Positions 12,576 to 25,700 of a stretch of 64,000 nucleotides of DNA are shown here, one piece after another. Origin of the DNA: Globodera rostochiensis. Lineage: Eukaryota; Nematoda; Chromadorea; Rhabditida; Heteroderidae. The position numbers were made by a program, and so were the translations under genes. A model generated the notes under the pieces. That model did no database searches. It was not told where the DNA came from and saw only the letters and a list, made by a program, of their open reading frames with translations. The number at the start of each line of letters is the position of its first letter. The first letter of the stretch is position 1. Location: NCBI GenBank assembly GCA_018350325.1, contig JAEVLN010000035.1, positions 88,007-152,006 of the forward strand, written 5' to 3'.

Positions 12576-13100
12576 TAGGGTTGATCCCCGACTCCCGAAC
12601 CCCGACCCCGAGCCCAAAAAGGGGGTCGTCCCCGACCCCGGCCCCCGACATGGTCAACCCCGGCCTCCCCGACCCCCGACCACTAAACCCCGTCGGGGGT
12701 CGGGGGTGAAAACCCCTAAAGATCGGACTTTTTTTTTTGTGAGAAATAAGTACTTTGAAAATACGATTTGTTACATTATGTTGTGTTGTAGTTGTGAGTG
12801 GTGTGGGCTGTGAGGGAAATGCAGTTGTGGGTTCGGATCCCGATTGTGTCATTGAATTTTTACCACTTAATATGAAGATTAATATTAGAGTAAACAATTT
12901 GTAAAAATTTTTAAAATTTTTCTTGTTTTTTAAAATATTTTGTATGACAATTCAGATCATTTAAATTTTTTGCTCAGCAAAAATAGTTATTACTTTGTTC
13001 AAAGTTGAATGATCATAAGTATTTTAGTGTTATAAATTGTAGAAAAAATAGCGCAATTTTTTTTCAAAAAGTCGTTAGAACTTTGACTTCAAAGTCACAA
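12576..13100 (+). repeat. GC-rich repeat with tRNA-like head (family copy 1)
   Basis: The left edge TAGGGTTG at 12576 matches the terminus of the hAT-type element at 46777. GC-rich CCCCGACCCC-type sequence follows to 12712, including catggtcaaccccggcctc at 12649-12667, which recurs at 43171. Next come A-box-like and B-box-like motifs at 12786-12840. Downstream, GTAAACAATTT (12890) and ACTTTGTTCAAAGTTGA (12994-13010) are shared with the copy near 47 kb, and GCGCAATTTTT (13051) with the copy near 61 kb. No matching right terminus was found. The 124-codon minus-strand frame across this repeat is a composition artefact. Confidence 0.6.
12784..12880 (+). ncRNA. tRNA-like Pol III unit, SINE-type (copy 1)
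   Basis: TGTTGTAGTTGTGAG (12784-12798) resembles a tRNA A box, and GGTTCGGATCC (12830-12840) differs from the B-box consensus at one position. A T5 run follows 16 bases later, as expected for a Pol III terminator. Spacing between boxes is 44 bp, close to the two other copies (43 and 41). No cloverleaf can be folded, so it is tRNA-derived rather than a tRNA gene. Confidence 0.5.
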
Positions 13101-13104
13101 ATTT

Positions 13105-16100
13105 TGATTTTTTTGAAACAAAAACTTTTGGGATTTATTTTTTTAAATTAAATATTTCTTAACGTAAATTAATACCCGTGATAATAATAATGATTTTCTT
13201 CTGAACTGAAATACTCATTTTTCTTTATGTTGGTAACTGCCTCTATTTTGTTTTTCACAAGATAAAAAGTTAATTCTTAATCAATAATTTTGTATTTTAA
13301 TTTTTAAACAAATACTCAAGCAGCTGAAACGATGAGGACACCGTCTATTATCCGTTCACAAACAATTCAGAACTGGACTGATGTTATGTTTATTAAAAAA
13401 AAGAACATTAATGGGAGTAATTATTTTTGAGAAGCTTATTTTTAATATTAATGAAAACAAAAAAATACCGGCCAAAGTTTTTAACCTGTAATTATCGAGG
13501 ATTAGCGACCTTTGGACGGGAAACATGTTACTAGTCTTATTACCGAGAACAGTGTAATGTCTGAAGTTTAAAATATAATGTCCATTCTTTCGTATTTAAT
13601 GAGCTTTTGAATTAGTCGACTAACTACAGAGGTTTCGATAAATCCTTTTTATTTTACCAATGTATGGAATCACCAACATTTATTATTATTAAAATTAACT
13701 TAATTGCTTTTATTACATAAAATTTAAAAAAAAACTTAAAATAAATATGCAGTGTTTATTAATGAATAAGAGTCACCGGAAAATATGAAATAACCTAAAA
13801 AAATTTAAAGAGGCGAAAGAAAGCTTGGGCTTTGAATAAAATACGATGAAGGAAGGTTTGTTGGTGCGTCAAAGACAAAACAAGGTATTACGTTATATAA
13901 AATTAAAAAATAAAAATTAATATTGTAGCCGATAAAACTGGAGTCTAATCAATTTTTTAGTCAAATGTATTTAATCACAAAGCCCTGCTCCAGAACCTAT
14001 TTTCCTTAACAACAACCAAAAATTTTATATTTTCCTCTAAAGGGGAAGCAACAATTTAAAAAATAGCAATTGAATAATAATCATCTATTTAATCCATTCA
14101 ACGTGAAAAAATATTTTTAAATTCACTGCATTCATAAGTTCAAAATTGCCCACCACATTTGCATAAATATATATTATAACAATCATTTTTGAAATGTAAT
14201 TTGTTTTATTTTGGTTAAACCTTCGATTTAGAAAAATAGAATTTTTATGTCGCCCAAAAAAGCGCAAAAAATAATAAATTCAAAACAATAAGTGGAAAAA
14301 ATGATCAAAAACATAAATTAAATTTAAAAATATTATAAAAATAAAGTTTTCATTCAAAAGCTTGGAATTTGATTTAAGGATTCAATGGGATCAAAGGATT
14401 GATAAAATAATAATAATAACGTTTTAATATAAAAACAATTTGATCTTAAAAAATAATGAAAACAGAATTAATCATAATTTTTTTTTATTGTATCGAAATG
14501 AATTTAAACGGCCGGCAGAACGATTTTTATTGGAATACATAAGGACTATAACAATTCTATTATTCAAACTTTATAACAGTTTAATTCAAAGGTTGTAAAA
14601 GTTATTTGTAAAATTTCATTTTGGAAGAATAGCAATCATTATTGTTTTGTGTACGATCAATTGGGCATGGCCAGATGAAAAAAAAAGACGCTCCGCCGAT
14701 CTGCCGAAAAGGTGCATTGCTTAATATGATTTAATAATTTCTTTTTTTATTCTTGAATAATTGAGAAGCAAAGCACCAAGGAAAACGAGGAAATAAAGCC
14801 TAAAAAATACAATTTAGTACCAATACTCGAAATAATAATATAAAGAAATAAGCTTATTTGATGAGAATACTTACATTTAAATTATTAAAAAACTATAATA
14901 GTTCAAACAATTTTTTTTGGAAACAACAGCTTACGCAATAAATTAGCATCAAACATATTAAACCACAATGAATGCATAAAATACTAATTTGTTGATGATT
15001 ATAAAAAGCCGCGTAAGGTTTATTAGTAAAAAAATAAATAATTTATAGTCTTTGACATTAATACAAAACACATCTCCCAAGACCAAAAAACCGAACACAG
15101 AAGCAACGGCTACTAGTATTGACAATATAATAATGCTGGCAAATTCCAATTTTTTTGATATAAATCAAAATAAAAATGTAAATTCGACCAGCTCTTTGAA
15201 ATCACCAAGGATTATAATTGGACCAAATAAAAAAACAATTGTGTTTAGTTTATAAATAATCGTACTGTGAATAAGTAAAAAAATATAATATAATTTTTCA
15301 TCTCTTTAATAATTGATCTTCTCTAAATAAAAAAATGAATTAATTATTTTAAAAAAAACAAATAATGTAATTTAAAAATTAAAAGAAATGGTTTATTTTA
15401 AAATCATTGTAAACAATACGGGTTTAATCTGACGCTATTAATCTATAAAATTATTATTTAGTCAAAATGCATATGTTTAAATAAAAAAACAAAGTAACAA
15501 TGCGAACAAATATATCTCTGATACATAATTTATTTTTATATAACATATAAATGCTTACACCCTCAGAAACAACTTTAAAAAAATATCTTAAATTATTATA
15601 CCCACTAAGACATTCCATTAAATACAACTTGTAACGAATAAACAGGGGTTGCAAAAAAAGCCACAATAACAAGATGAGACGAGATTGATGGGCATAAATT
15701 AAAATAATGATTTTAGTGAAAATTACTCATAATATAAGTTGTAAACAAAAACGTAATTTACCAAATAAAAACATTTTTGTAATTGGTTTAAATAAATTTA
15801 TTTTTGAAAATTAACATTCATTTAAATTTAATTTACAATCGATGAAAATAATCAAAAATAAATTGTTCAAAATAAATTAAGATTTAAATCTTTAAGATTC
15901 CATTATCTTTTATGCACCCATAATTTTGCTTATCTGACCAAAGGGCGCTCATTAAAAGTATCAATGAGCAAGATTAACATTTTAATTAATAAATAATAAT
16001 AAGAGAAATAAATTAAGATAAAATGCCCAGTTGGAATTGAAAAGGATTAGAAAAAAGAACCCATGCGTTATAATTTAAATCGCTAATGGACGAGGCAAGA

Positions 16101-16830
16101 AGCAAATAAGGCCATGATTAAAATGTGTACAAAGCATGAGGAGGACAAAGAAAATCAACTTAATTTTCAAAAATTGTGAACTTACTTAATAAATTATTCA
16201 CTCAAATAATTACATAAACACAGATTCAATTAGCCATAAAGCACACCACCATGAAAAGCAAGTACAAAGAATGAAAAACTCGAAAAATAATAACATATAG
16301 GAACTGGCAGTAAATCTACAAATAAAAATGGGCGTGCATCTAGAGCATGCTGATGAATCAGTTTCATAGAGAAAATGAAAAAATTAATATGTATAAATAC
16401 ATAATACAGTAAATATAAAAAAATAAAAAATACATAAGCATAAGTATTGCATGAAAATAACAAAAAATTAATATAGTTTGAACGATTTATGTGAGTAGGC
16501 TTTATTTATTAAACAATTAAACTTACTGCGTCGGCGTGCAGTAGCCGATTAATTGATTTTCAGCTCAAAATTTGAAAACCTAAATTGTAAAAATAAAATT
16601 TTAAATAAAGTTACCTATACACAATGATTATAAATTAAAATTTATTTAATGAATGTTATAGAGCTGCTATGAATTATCAGACCGATCTAAATCCGACACT
16701 TTTAAATGAAAAAAACTCATCAAAAATAGCTAAAAAATTATATTTTTAAGAAACACTAACCATGAATTTTTTCACGTTTTATTAAACAAAGATTCTATAA
16801 TATTAAAAATTGAAAATAAAATAACATTAA
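13105..16830. other. A-rich DNA, weak exon-like islands only
   Basis: Mostly A-rich plus strand. Islands worth naming are four. 14595-14724 (plus) has a hydrophobic run followed by basic KKRR and KR pairs, like a secreted peptide precursor without a visible start. 14958-15250 has two minus-strand frames, each with a hydrophobic segment ending in FG...LGD. 16085-16160 is a gene-like GC rise. At 16530-16570 (minus) a segment reading ENQLIGYCTPT abuts a perfect GTAAGT donor. None is identifiable. Confidence 0.35.
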
Positions 16831-16944
16831 AACAAGAATTTTTATGACTGGGGTTCATACCTAGCAGGCAATCCTTTTATAATTACTATAGTTATCGTTT
16901 TACCCGCGCTTCTATTGTATCGGAATAAAAAATTACGTTGGTAG
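16831..16944 (+). CDS. Open frame with one membrane helix, terminal exon candidate
   Basis: The plus-strand frame from 16831 to a TAG at 16942 reads YDWGSYLAGNP, then a strongly hydrophobic stretch (IITIVIVLPALLLY), then a basic tail RNKKLRW before the stop. That order fits the last exon of a single-pass membrane protein with a short cytoplasmic tail. AAG at 16834-16836 is the only nearby acceptor-like AG. No family is recognised, and hydrophobic frames arise easily in AT-rich DNA. Confidence 0.2.
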   Translation, partial: NKNFYDWGSYLAGNPFIITIVIVLPALLLYRNKKLRW

Positions 16945-19130
16945 TCCTTTGCATTAATAGTTTATTACAACCTTTTAATTATGTATTTAGTTATATTTTA
17001 CATTTTATTTAATTTTTTGCGTAAAATGTCACAAATAAATTTTTGTTTTTGCATTTTTTTTTATACTAAAATATTTTAACTTAGTATTATTTATTTGCTC
17101 AACAATTAAAGATTTTTATATAATTAATATTATTTCTCGTTCAGTTTTTGTTATATTCTAATTTAATTTTATTTTCCAATTGATTACCATAATCAAATCA
17201 AATTGCAACTCCAATGCATCAAAAAACTCATTTAAAACACTTGAAATAGAATATTAAATTTTTTTTGAATAGAAAACTAAATAATTCTAAATAACAAAAT
17301 AATTAAAATTCAAGATATAGTAACTCTCATAAGCCGTTAATTTTAAAAGCGTCATTGTTATGAAATCACATATTGAAAACGCAATGACAAAAAAAATTAT
17401 TAAAATAAAGTTATATCAAAATATTTTGTAACAAGAATAAACTAAGATTTTATGAAAATATGTTATATAGCCTTGCTTTATTAACAAAACATATTACGGC
17501 AAATAAGCAATTAAAAATAAATTTCACTTAAATATCATCGTTCGCGATAGGTGGTCAAAGAAGTATCAATTTTTCAAAATGAAATAAAATTAAAAAAAGC
17601 GCCGATCCAAAATAATTGTTATGTTTTTCTCTTTATCTGCATACGCCCGTTCCACAAAACTTGTGCCTTTTAATATTTCCGATTCAATAAAAAGAGATTT
17701 TAAATATTAGCTGGATAAATAATTGTTTTCTTTTGCAAATATTAATCTAATCCTATACACCAGAAGGCTTTTAATTCTAAAGATAATTAAAGAAAGAAAG
17801 GCAATTTAAATACTGTGTAAGTAATGCTCGTTGTTAATAAAAAAACTAAAATTGTTTAAAAAAAGCAGCAAAATTCAATTGTCAAACAACAAAAGCTAAA
17901 ACAATTTTTTAAAACACAGTTTACTTCAAATTAAATATTATTCCAATCCTTCACGATTAAAAGTTAAATTTTTTACAATGAATCAAAAAGTTCGTAAAAA
18001 AGCAAAGTCTTATAATTAGGGGCCAGATTTATATGCATTTGCAAATTTTGTTTTTCTCATGTGCTTCGAAGATGTGGCCCAAAATAACTTGTGCGTTGGT
18101 TTCAGTTTTTTGGTCAAGTTTAAATTTGCATATTTTATAAATTTCGGGGTTCATGCAAAATTTTGCATATCGGGACATATTTTGACATTTTTACATATTT
18201 CAAGCATATTTTGGAATTTATGACCAAAAATTCAGATAATGCACCCAAAATTGGAAAAAGAATTCATCTTTTTTAATGAAAACTTTTATTTTTCAAAAAA
18301 AGCTTGAAAATTGAACATTCGCATAATTGATAAAAAACTGTTGTTTTAAAAAGAAACCCGAGAATTACTTTTAACCATGTGTAAGGGCCAATTAATTTTG
18401 AAAATAAAACATCGTACTTGTAATTCGACATCTAAAACTCTTTAAAAATTTAATAAGAAATAAATTTGACAAAAAACAATAAAATAATATTTTTTTCAAA
18501 AGTTTGAAAAATAAATAAGATAAATTAAGAAAGTGGGACAATAAATGTCAACTAGAACTGAGGTCGTAAAATGTTTATCTTAAATAAAAGATGTTTGCTC
18601 AAAAATTAAATAAGAGATATTATTCTATATACAAACTGAGATCTTAACAATCTATGAACTAAACGGCTTAACCTTAACAAAAAAAATGTAATAAAATTTC
18701 AATTAGTTATAAATGTTATGCTTTGTTTCAAGTATAATATGCCAAAGAAAAATTTAAATAATTATAAACACGTAAAAGAAAAGAACAAACTTTGAAAAAT
18801 TACTGATGAAATATACACTTGTCGTCTAAATTGTTATAAATTTTAAAGCTACTGAACCATCGACTGCTAAGTAATTCCTTAATTCCTCGTACCAATTTTA
18901 ATAATAATAAATGAACGTAAATGCCCATTTGTAATTGAAATTTTGCTTATAACTTTTTCATAAATATTATTATACTATTTTAAAATAATTTTTCTGTAGC
19001 GTTTCTGAGTTTGCATATGTTGAAATTAAAATATAAACATCAAATAGATATAATCTATATAGAGCAATAAACAGTCAAATAAAGATTTAATAATATATTT
19101 GTATACAAAAAAACAATACGATCATTTTTT
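16945..19130. other. AT-rich DNA, nothing supported
   Basis: A brief T-rich block (16980-17170) is followed by A-rich sequence. A 54-codon plus-strand frame at 18059-18223 runs through a stretch built of TTGCATATT-like repeats and is probably repeat-derived. No gene is supported. Confidence 0.45.
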
Positions 19131-19367
19131 AGCTGCAACGTAGCGATTACTTACGGCAAAAACTTATTCCCGATATGGCCAACAACATTAAGCAAATACG
19201 GAACGTATCGGAACAGATTTTTTGCAGTGACGTCCGACGGGTGGTCGCAAATACAAAATCCCCTTCACTCCTGAGGTTTTATTTAGTTTAAATCAACCAA
19301 ATATTTTCTGGTATTCAGAGTTTCAATGCTGCTTGATCCCCGGTTTGCGTACACCGACCATCTTTAA
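19131..19367 (+). pseudogene. hAT-family transposase relic
   Basis: Two adjacent frames reconstruct a recognisable hAT transposase landscape. One reads SDYLRQKLIPDMANNIKQI (from about 19143). About 19215 the similarity passes to another frame reading FFAVTSDGWSQIQNP (19218-19262), matching the hAT catalytic-core region around the first acidic residue (T-x-D-G-W). Further on, in the same frame as DGW but after TGA (19272) and TAG (19284) stops, comes MLLDPRFAYTD (19326-19358), matching the LLDPRFK motif that lies far downstream in intact proteins. A frameshift, stops and a large internal deletion make it non-functional. It may be related to the source of the non-autonomous element at 46777. 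The motifs are seen; the relationship is inference. Confidence 0.6.
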
Positions 19368-20239
19368 AATCAAAATCTGATAGAAATGACGATAATACAG
19401 TAATTTGAAATATTAAATAAAATGCGTAATAAATATTATAAATACTGAAACCACAAAGTGCCAACAACTTTTTAATAAAAATATTTTTTAAATTAATGAA
19501 AAACAGCTCAGTTTAAATAATAAAAAAGATTGATAAAAAAATGAACTAAAGATAAAACATAAAAAGCTAACTTTTATTAATGAATAAAATTTACAATTCT
19601 ATAATTTTAGAAAAAATTCTGCTCCTGTAAAGTTCGCAGAAAATTTTAATTTAAAAAATAAAAAAACTAAACGAAGCCGACATATAAAATAAGAAAAGAA
19701 ACAATTAACAAACATCACCAAGGCATTTTATAATGAAATTAAAAAAGAGTAAATAGAATTAACGATTGTTGCATATAAAATTACATATAAAAAATTAACA
19801 TTGTGACCTACGTAATATTAAATCAACGCCATAATAAATTGTTGAATAATAATTAAAAAATTAAACAAAACGAAATTATAATAAAATAAATAATTAATTT
19901 AAAAAACGAAATAAAAATATTTATTTTTGCAAATATAAGAAAAATACTTTTAAAACCCAAAAATAATTTGAAAGCTATTTTTTTAATATAGGGAAATTCA
20001 ATTTTCGTAACGACATTCCCGATGAAACACATCCAGAGCAGGCGACATTCAGATATGAACTCTATTGCACACGAGATGTGCAATTAAATTATTTAAATAT
20101 GAAAAGAAATATTTTGCAATTTATTTTCTCTGCAACATATAAATTGATTAATTTAAAAAAGCTTGTATTGAAAAAAAGTATTAAATTAATTTATAAGGTT
20201 ACATTTAAGAAATTTAAATAATTTAAGAATACAACATAC
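19368..20239. other. A-rich DNA, nothing supported
   Basis: Uniformly A-rich with no GC island. The minus-strand 76-codon frame ending at 19853 is low-complexity and hydrophobic, and is treated as chance. Confidence 0.5.
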
Positions 20240-20306
20240 ACGACATGAGAGAAGCTTCCACTCAATTGCTCTTCAAGCCGATCGCGCGTCAGAATTGTTG
20301 GAGCAG
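20240..20306 (-). CDS. Internal exon candidate with canonical splice sites
   Basis: On the minus strand TTGTATTGCAG precedes position 20306 and GTATGTTG starts at 20239, both close to eukaryotic consensus. The 67-bp interval is much GC-richer than its flanks and reads APTILTRDRLEEQLSGSF then SHV in the open phase. The opposite strand is also open. Splice-site quality makes the minus strand the better choice. No domain can be named. Confidence 0.33.
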
Positions 20307-22660
20307 CTGCAATACAAATTGAAAATATTTAACAAAAGAAAGAACTATTCATTATTTTAAAACTTACATACGAAATGTGAAAGAAAAGGTAAAATCTAAT
20401 GTAAAGGTAGTCTAGTATTCAAAGTAAAAATACAAATAGAAACAAAATTTTATTTAAAACTACTAATCCAACCATTTATTTTAAACTCTCGACACCAGCA
20501 AATAAAATTATTTATAAATAAAATTCGTTTTTAATTTTTGTAATTTTACAAAAAAGTTTAATAAAATTAAAGTAATTTAAATTTTAAAAATATTTTTAAC
20601 TCTTAAATATTGTTTTTTACATCGTTGTGGGCGCAATTATTGAGCAAAGAAAAAAATCTATTTGATAAAGAAGGCCGTCTATTTTGAAAATTAATTAATA
20701 ATATTACAAATATTTTTAGAATATAACTTTGAAAATTCATTAAAATTTATACGTTGAACCAAATGCAGATTTCTTAACAAATTAAGTCAAACCCCCAAAT
20801 TCTCCGGCGGCACCTAACGCTATTTCATTCCTGTTGCTCGATCAGATATGCATTCAATAAATGTATGAGATTACACAATAAATAATGCTCATTAATTTAA
20901 ATATATAAAATCTTTTAATATTAATGAAAACTGGAGTTTTTAAACAGGTGAACAATTTATATCTAAAGTTCAAATTTCATTTTTGATTTAAAACGTAAAA
21001 AAATTAAACCGGATAATGATTCATTAAATGTTTTTGTCTTAAATTACATATGATTATAACAATATAGAAATTAATAACACAGTGGATCATTAAAACAAAA
21101 GAACAGTTAGTAATGCAAATTCTTGTTATGCGCAAAAAATTAATAATAAATTTACTATTATTTACATATAATCTTCCTAAATAAAAGATCTTCAACGAAT
21201 ATTTAATATTAGGTGTAATTTTATATATAGCTGTTACCGGAAGACTCTGTGGAGTTAATCTTAATAGGAGATATGAAAAAATTAAGTGACGATTTCTCTT
21301 TTAAACTAATTTACATTGAAAAACACGGGTAAATTTTTAAATCCCAATTGAATTTTTTTTAAAGAATAATTCAGTACAAGCAGCTATCATCAAACTGCAT
21401 AAAATATATTAAGAAGGCAATTTTCAATCTCCAGGAGTGGGTTAATCGGTGTAACTCGTTTAAATTAATTTATAAAATTAAATACTATGTGATTAAATCA
21501 TTTAACATATTTGTCAACATATCAATAGTAAAACACCAACCTAGGTTTAATTACCCAACACAAAGTTGTTTCATGGGCATGATAAAATATTAATGATCAC
21601 ATTCTTAAATCTAAAAAACAAAAGAAACAAAAAAACGCTATATTGAAAAGTACTATGTATTTGATAATTTTGGAACCAACGCAATAAGCTCATTTGATTT
21701 TATTTATTTTTAAATGTTTTTTACAATAATTGAATTTAATTTGGCAATTGGCTAGGTTTTGATTTTTCAATTAATCTTTTTAATAATGACAAATAAGAAC
21801 TTAAACTCTTAAATGAATTTTCTGTCCATTTTTAAATTTAAGTCGTTTCAGATTGTAATTTTTTTAATTATATTAATAAACTGCTCAAAAAAACTAAAAG
21901 CCTTTTGAAGATTTAAAATTCTTATTACTCTGTTGGACTTTTTATCTTGGTGCTTGAGAGGGAGCGTTTTGTCAGCTGAATAAATAAACAAATTCCCCAT
22001 TAACTTTATTTAAAGCTTTTATTTGTTTTTATTTAAATACCGCATTAAAATACAATATGCACAAAAATTTCAAAGTAATTTATTTTTCATTTATTTACTT
22101 GTAATTTTTGCTAAAATTTTTAGAATTAAGGTGATTTTAGTAGTCATTTTTATTTAATTAGATTCTGATGGTTTTAAAATCATAACATATGTATAATAAC
22201 CTATTCAATTCAATTAAAGTAGTTTTATATTAATAAATCTTAAAATATAAAATATTTATATTTTAAAGGTATAGTACAATTTATTGTCGCGTTCGGCGAG
22301 TACCAACGACATAAACGGGCAAACATCTCGCATATTGTAGTTAAATTAAAATTTGTGAAATTAAAAAAACACAATTTATATACTAACTTACAAAGTTTGA
22401 GCGCTGGGAAATAACATAGATGAATAAAGATATTAAAAAAAATATTAAGGTTTACCCGTTGCATTAAAATATTTATATAATACAATATTCAAATAAAAAA
22501 ATGCAAGAATTTATATGTTACAAAGTTAGACAAAAGAAATATAAAGTTGACTTCCCCCAACACCCTTTACTTTTATGCATTTATTTGCTGAAAAAATTTT
22601 AATTTAATTTTGGTTTAGCCCATACCAATTATTATGTTTTCTTCCTCTTTCGTGGATATT
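20307..22660. other. AT-rich DNA with one repeat fragment and an SL1-like 15-mer
   Basis: At 20770-20815, TTCTTAACAAATTAAGTCAAA followed by CTCCGGCGGCACC is a truncated copy of the hairpin repeat family. At 21544-21558 lies an exact copy of the first 15 nt of nematode SL1. The plus strand switches from A-rich to T-rich near 21690. A GC island at 22285-22340 is open on the minus strand in two frames. No gene is supported. Confidence 0.4.
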
Positions 22661-22735
22661 CTAACGATCGATGAGGGGATTATCTTTTAACTCGTTCCAG
22701 AGGGCATGCTCGATGGAGTAGAATCCACCAGCCGG
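22661..22735 (-). pseudogene. Possible Tc1-like transposase scrap
   Basis: The minus strand reads GGFYSIEHALWNELKDNP and then LIDR before a TAG at 22663-22661. The run IEH..LWNELK resembles the region around the third catalytic acidic residue of Tc1/mariner transposases (NPIEHxWxELK), with one extra residue between the H and W. A stop closes the frame just upstream (22738). No other transposase motif is visible nearby, so this is either a short fossil or a coincidental match. Confidence 0.28.
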
Positions 22736-25700
22736 TTAATTTTGTCTTCAATATTTGTATATTTTTAGGGTTTTAAGATAATTATAGCTTTGCTTGCGTG
22801 CTTTCAGCATTCATTTTTGCTTCTGAATTTTTTTAAATTTATTTTATTTTTGAATAGTCCGTACACCGATATTAATAATAATATACTTGAAAAAATCCGT
22901 ACGGTTAAATTTAGTACAATAATAATATTTTAAGTTTAAATCTTTATTTTTTTTTAATAGATCCGTCCGCCGATTTAAATTTTAACTTCATTCGTGAATT
23001 ACCCTTTGTTGAAGATCGGGTTTCAAGCTGAGCAATTAGCCCTGTCTTCAAACCCACGTTATTTTTTTATAATTTCATTGAGATACAAGTAAATTTGACT
23101 TTTTTTTTGTTAATTTAATAATAATTGTTTATTTTTTAGATTGCGTTGCGGTAAATTTATAAGTCTTAAGATCACAAGTAACGATTTCATATTGTTTTTA
23201 AAAGATATTGAGGCAAATATTTTTAAATTATGTTTAAATCGAAATTGAAATTATTTATTTAATAAACATATTATTAATTCTAAACGTTTAGATTTTGCTT
23301 ACTAACCCAACCAAAACAGGTTATAAAGTTCGATTGACTTTAAACTCATCATATTAAATGGTGGCATAAATTTTTCTCAAAGACATTCATTTTTATGCAT
23401 TTTTTAACTTATTATCTTTTAGATTTTATAATTGCTGTTATTTTTTATTTTTATTTGACGCTGATGATTTGTATCGTTGTTTCTGTTTCCAATATTTTTC
23501 ACAATTTAATACCTTTATTCAAGGAAGCGCGGTGGGTCCATTGGTACCAAAGGTCTTCTCTGGTTGAAAGGAGCCCGATTTTAATGAAATTTTTGTAGCT
23601 TTTAAAGGTAATTTTAATATGATTACAGCGGATGGCTTGAATTTGCACTTTTGGGTGAAATAGTTACATTTTTTCTAATCCAGTTGTGAGAATAGTCGTC
23701 AGCGGCACTGCCAATTCTTTTCATATATAAGTTAAGTTAATATTTTAGTAATTTGATAATTTTTTAAATGTATAAGCAAATTTATTGCAATTGTAAATAA
23801 TTAAATTTGAAATTATTTTGCTGGTTCGTAATTTACAAGATTTTATAAAATTTTAATTGTATCTAAAATTTTTTTATTAAACTTACTCAATAAAAGTTAG
23901 ACACATTTTAGCATATTATCTTATTTCAAAACACATTAAAAAGGGTTATTCGTTCTAATTTTATTATTCGCTAACATAATAAAGCTTAGTTGATAAACTG
24001 GCATTAAAATAGTTATTATATATATCAGTTGTTTATATTTAATTTTAGTTTCATAAGTATAATTTTTATTCTGTTTGCGTAATCATAATATTATTTTTTT
24101 TATCGACACATTACCAAGACAAAATTCTTGACATGATTTAATAAAGGTGATTTTTTATATCAGTTAAAAGGTATATTTTAATGTAGGGCGTAAATTATTG
24201 TTTATAATGATAATGAAAACCAATTAGCGAACTTTGTTGCCGTATATTAGAATTAATGTTTATAATTTATATTACAATTTATTTAAATCTTAGCTCTTCG
24301 ACAGCTGCCGCTTGTAAAATTCAAATTTCAACAGTTCACCAATTCATCTAAAATAAAATTCTTTATTGTATCCATATTCATTAAAGCTTAGATGTTTGGC
24401 AATTTTCTATTAAATATCATTTGTTTGTTAAATTTACTTTTCACTGCTTGCATTGTTATTCTTAATTTATATTTGATCTTATTATGTTACATTTCGTTAA
24501 TTTTTTATTTTTTATTAGTCTTTTTTTCTTGAGTTAAGATTATGATATTATGGTTTAGGTACGCAGATAGTCAAGAATCGTCCACTTTGGTGATTTTAGA
24601 TATTATTAAAGCTATTATTTTTCAATTGCGAATTGCTTTAATTTAGTCCTTAACATCATCAAACCTGCGGACATGTCATTTTTTCATAAACTATTCTAGG
24701 TTATTTTAATGTTTTTTTCTTACAAATTATAATTTATATTTTTAATTTCTAAAATTATTTAATAAGGGTAATTTTTTTTGTAGAGATGCATTTTGGTAAT
24801 TTTGGTGAACATTACTAATCCGTTTTCAAATATTTATATTATTTTTTATAATAAAACTTTTTTTTGGTTTACAAATTTTTCAAACAAAATTTAAAATAAT
24901 TTCTAATAGTGCGAACCGTTTAAAAATTCAATAAAAAATAACCAAAGCCTTTAAAAAGGCGGAACAACATTGAAAAGAATCTATGAATGTTGCTTTTTAG
25001 TTCTTTCTAAAATTTATTTTAGTTTTTTCATTAGACCAATTTTATAAATGTAAATTAATTAATGAATTTCATTGCCAAAAGCAAGTTTTATTTTTATGAT
25101 CAACAAGATCAGACTGCGATTAAGTTGCGTTTGCCAATGTTCCATCCAAAATTTCAAAGATTGATTTTATTTGAGTTTTTTGATAATTCATTTACAGCTT
25201 TAATGCGGCAATAATACTTAACTTTTTATTAAAATATAAATTATTCCCATAGTTTGTTTGTCTTTCATATTTTTATTTCCGTTCATATATTTTGAAATAA
25301 CTGTAACATTGTTTTATTCATTGGCTTAAGCATACCAAATATTTTTTTAAAGCGGCTAAATAATTTAAAAACTAATACAGTATTAATATCTTTTTTAATA
25401 ATTGCTTAAATGAATGCTTGATATAATAACTAATTTAAATATCTTATTGTTTTATGTTTACAAATTTGTATTTGTTGCCTAAAAAAGCATCAGTTTTTTT
25501 TTGTAGCGAATTGCAAATTAATGAACTTGCATTTCAATGAGAATAAAATTAAAAATAATTTTATTTTTATTTCACTCTGATGATTTGTATGGTTTTTTTT
25601 TGTTTCAAATTCGATATTTTCTTAAAAGTTCTCATGTGGCCAGGTATTGCAGATTGCAGAGAAGCCAATTTATAGTTCCGCCCGACCAAAGATCAATAAT

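Noticed and set aside
12523..12897. 124-codon minus-strand frame
   Set aside because: It runs through the GC-rich CCCCGACCCC repeat and the tRNA-like unit. Low complexity and repeat overlap explain its length.
21668..21678. Sm-site-like AATTTTGGA downstream of the SL1-like 15-mer
   Set aside because: About one such 9-mer per strand is expected by chance in this DNA, and it lies too far (about 125 bp) from the 15-mer for an SL RNA.
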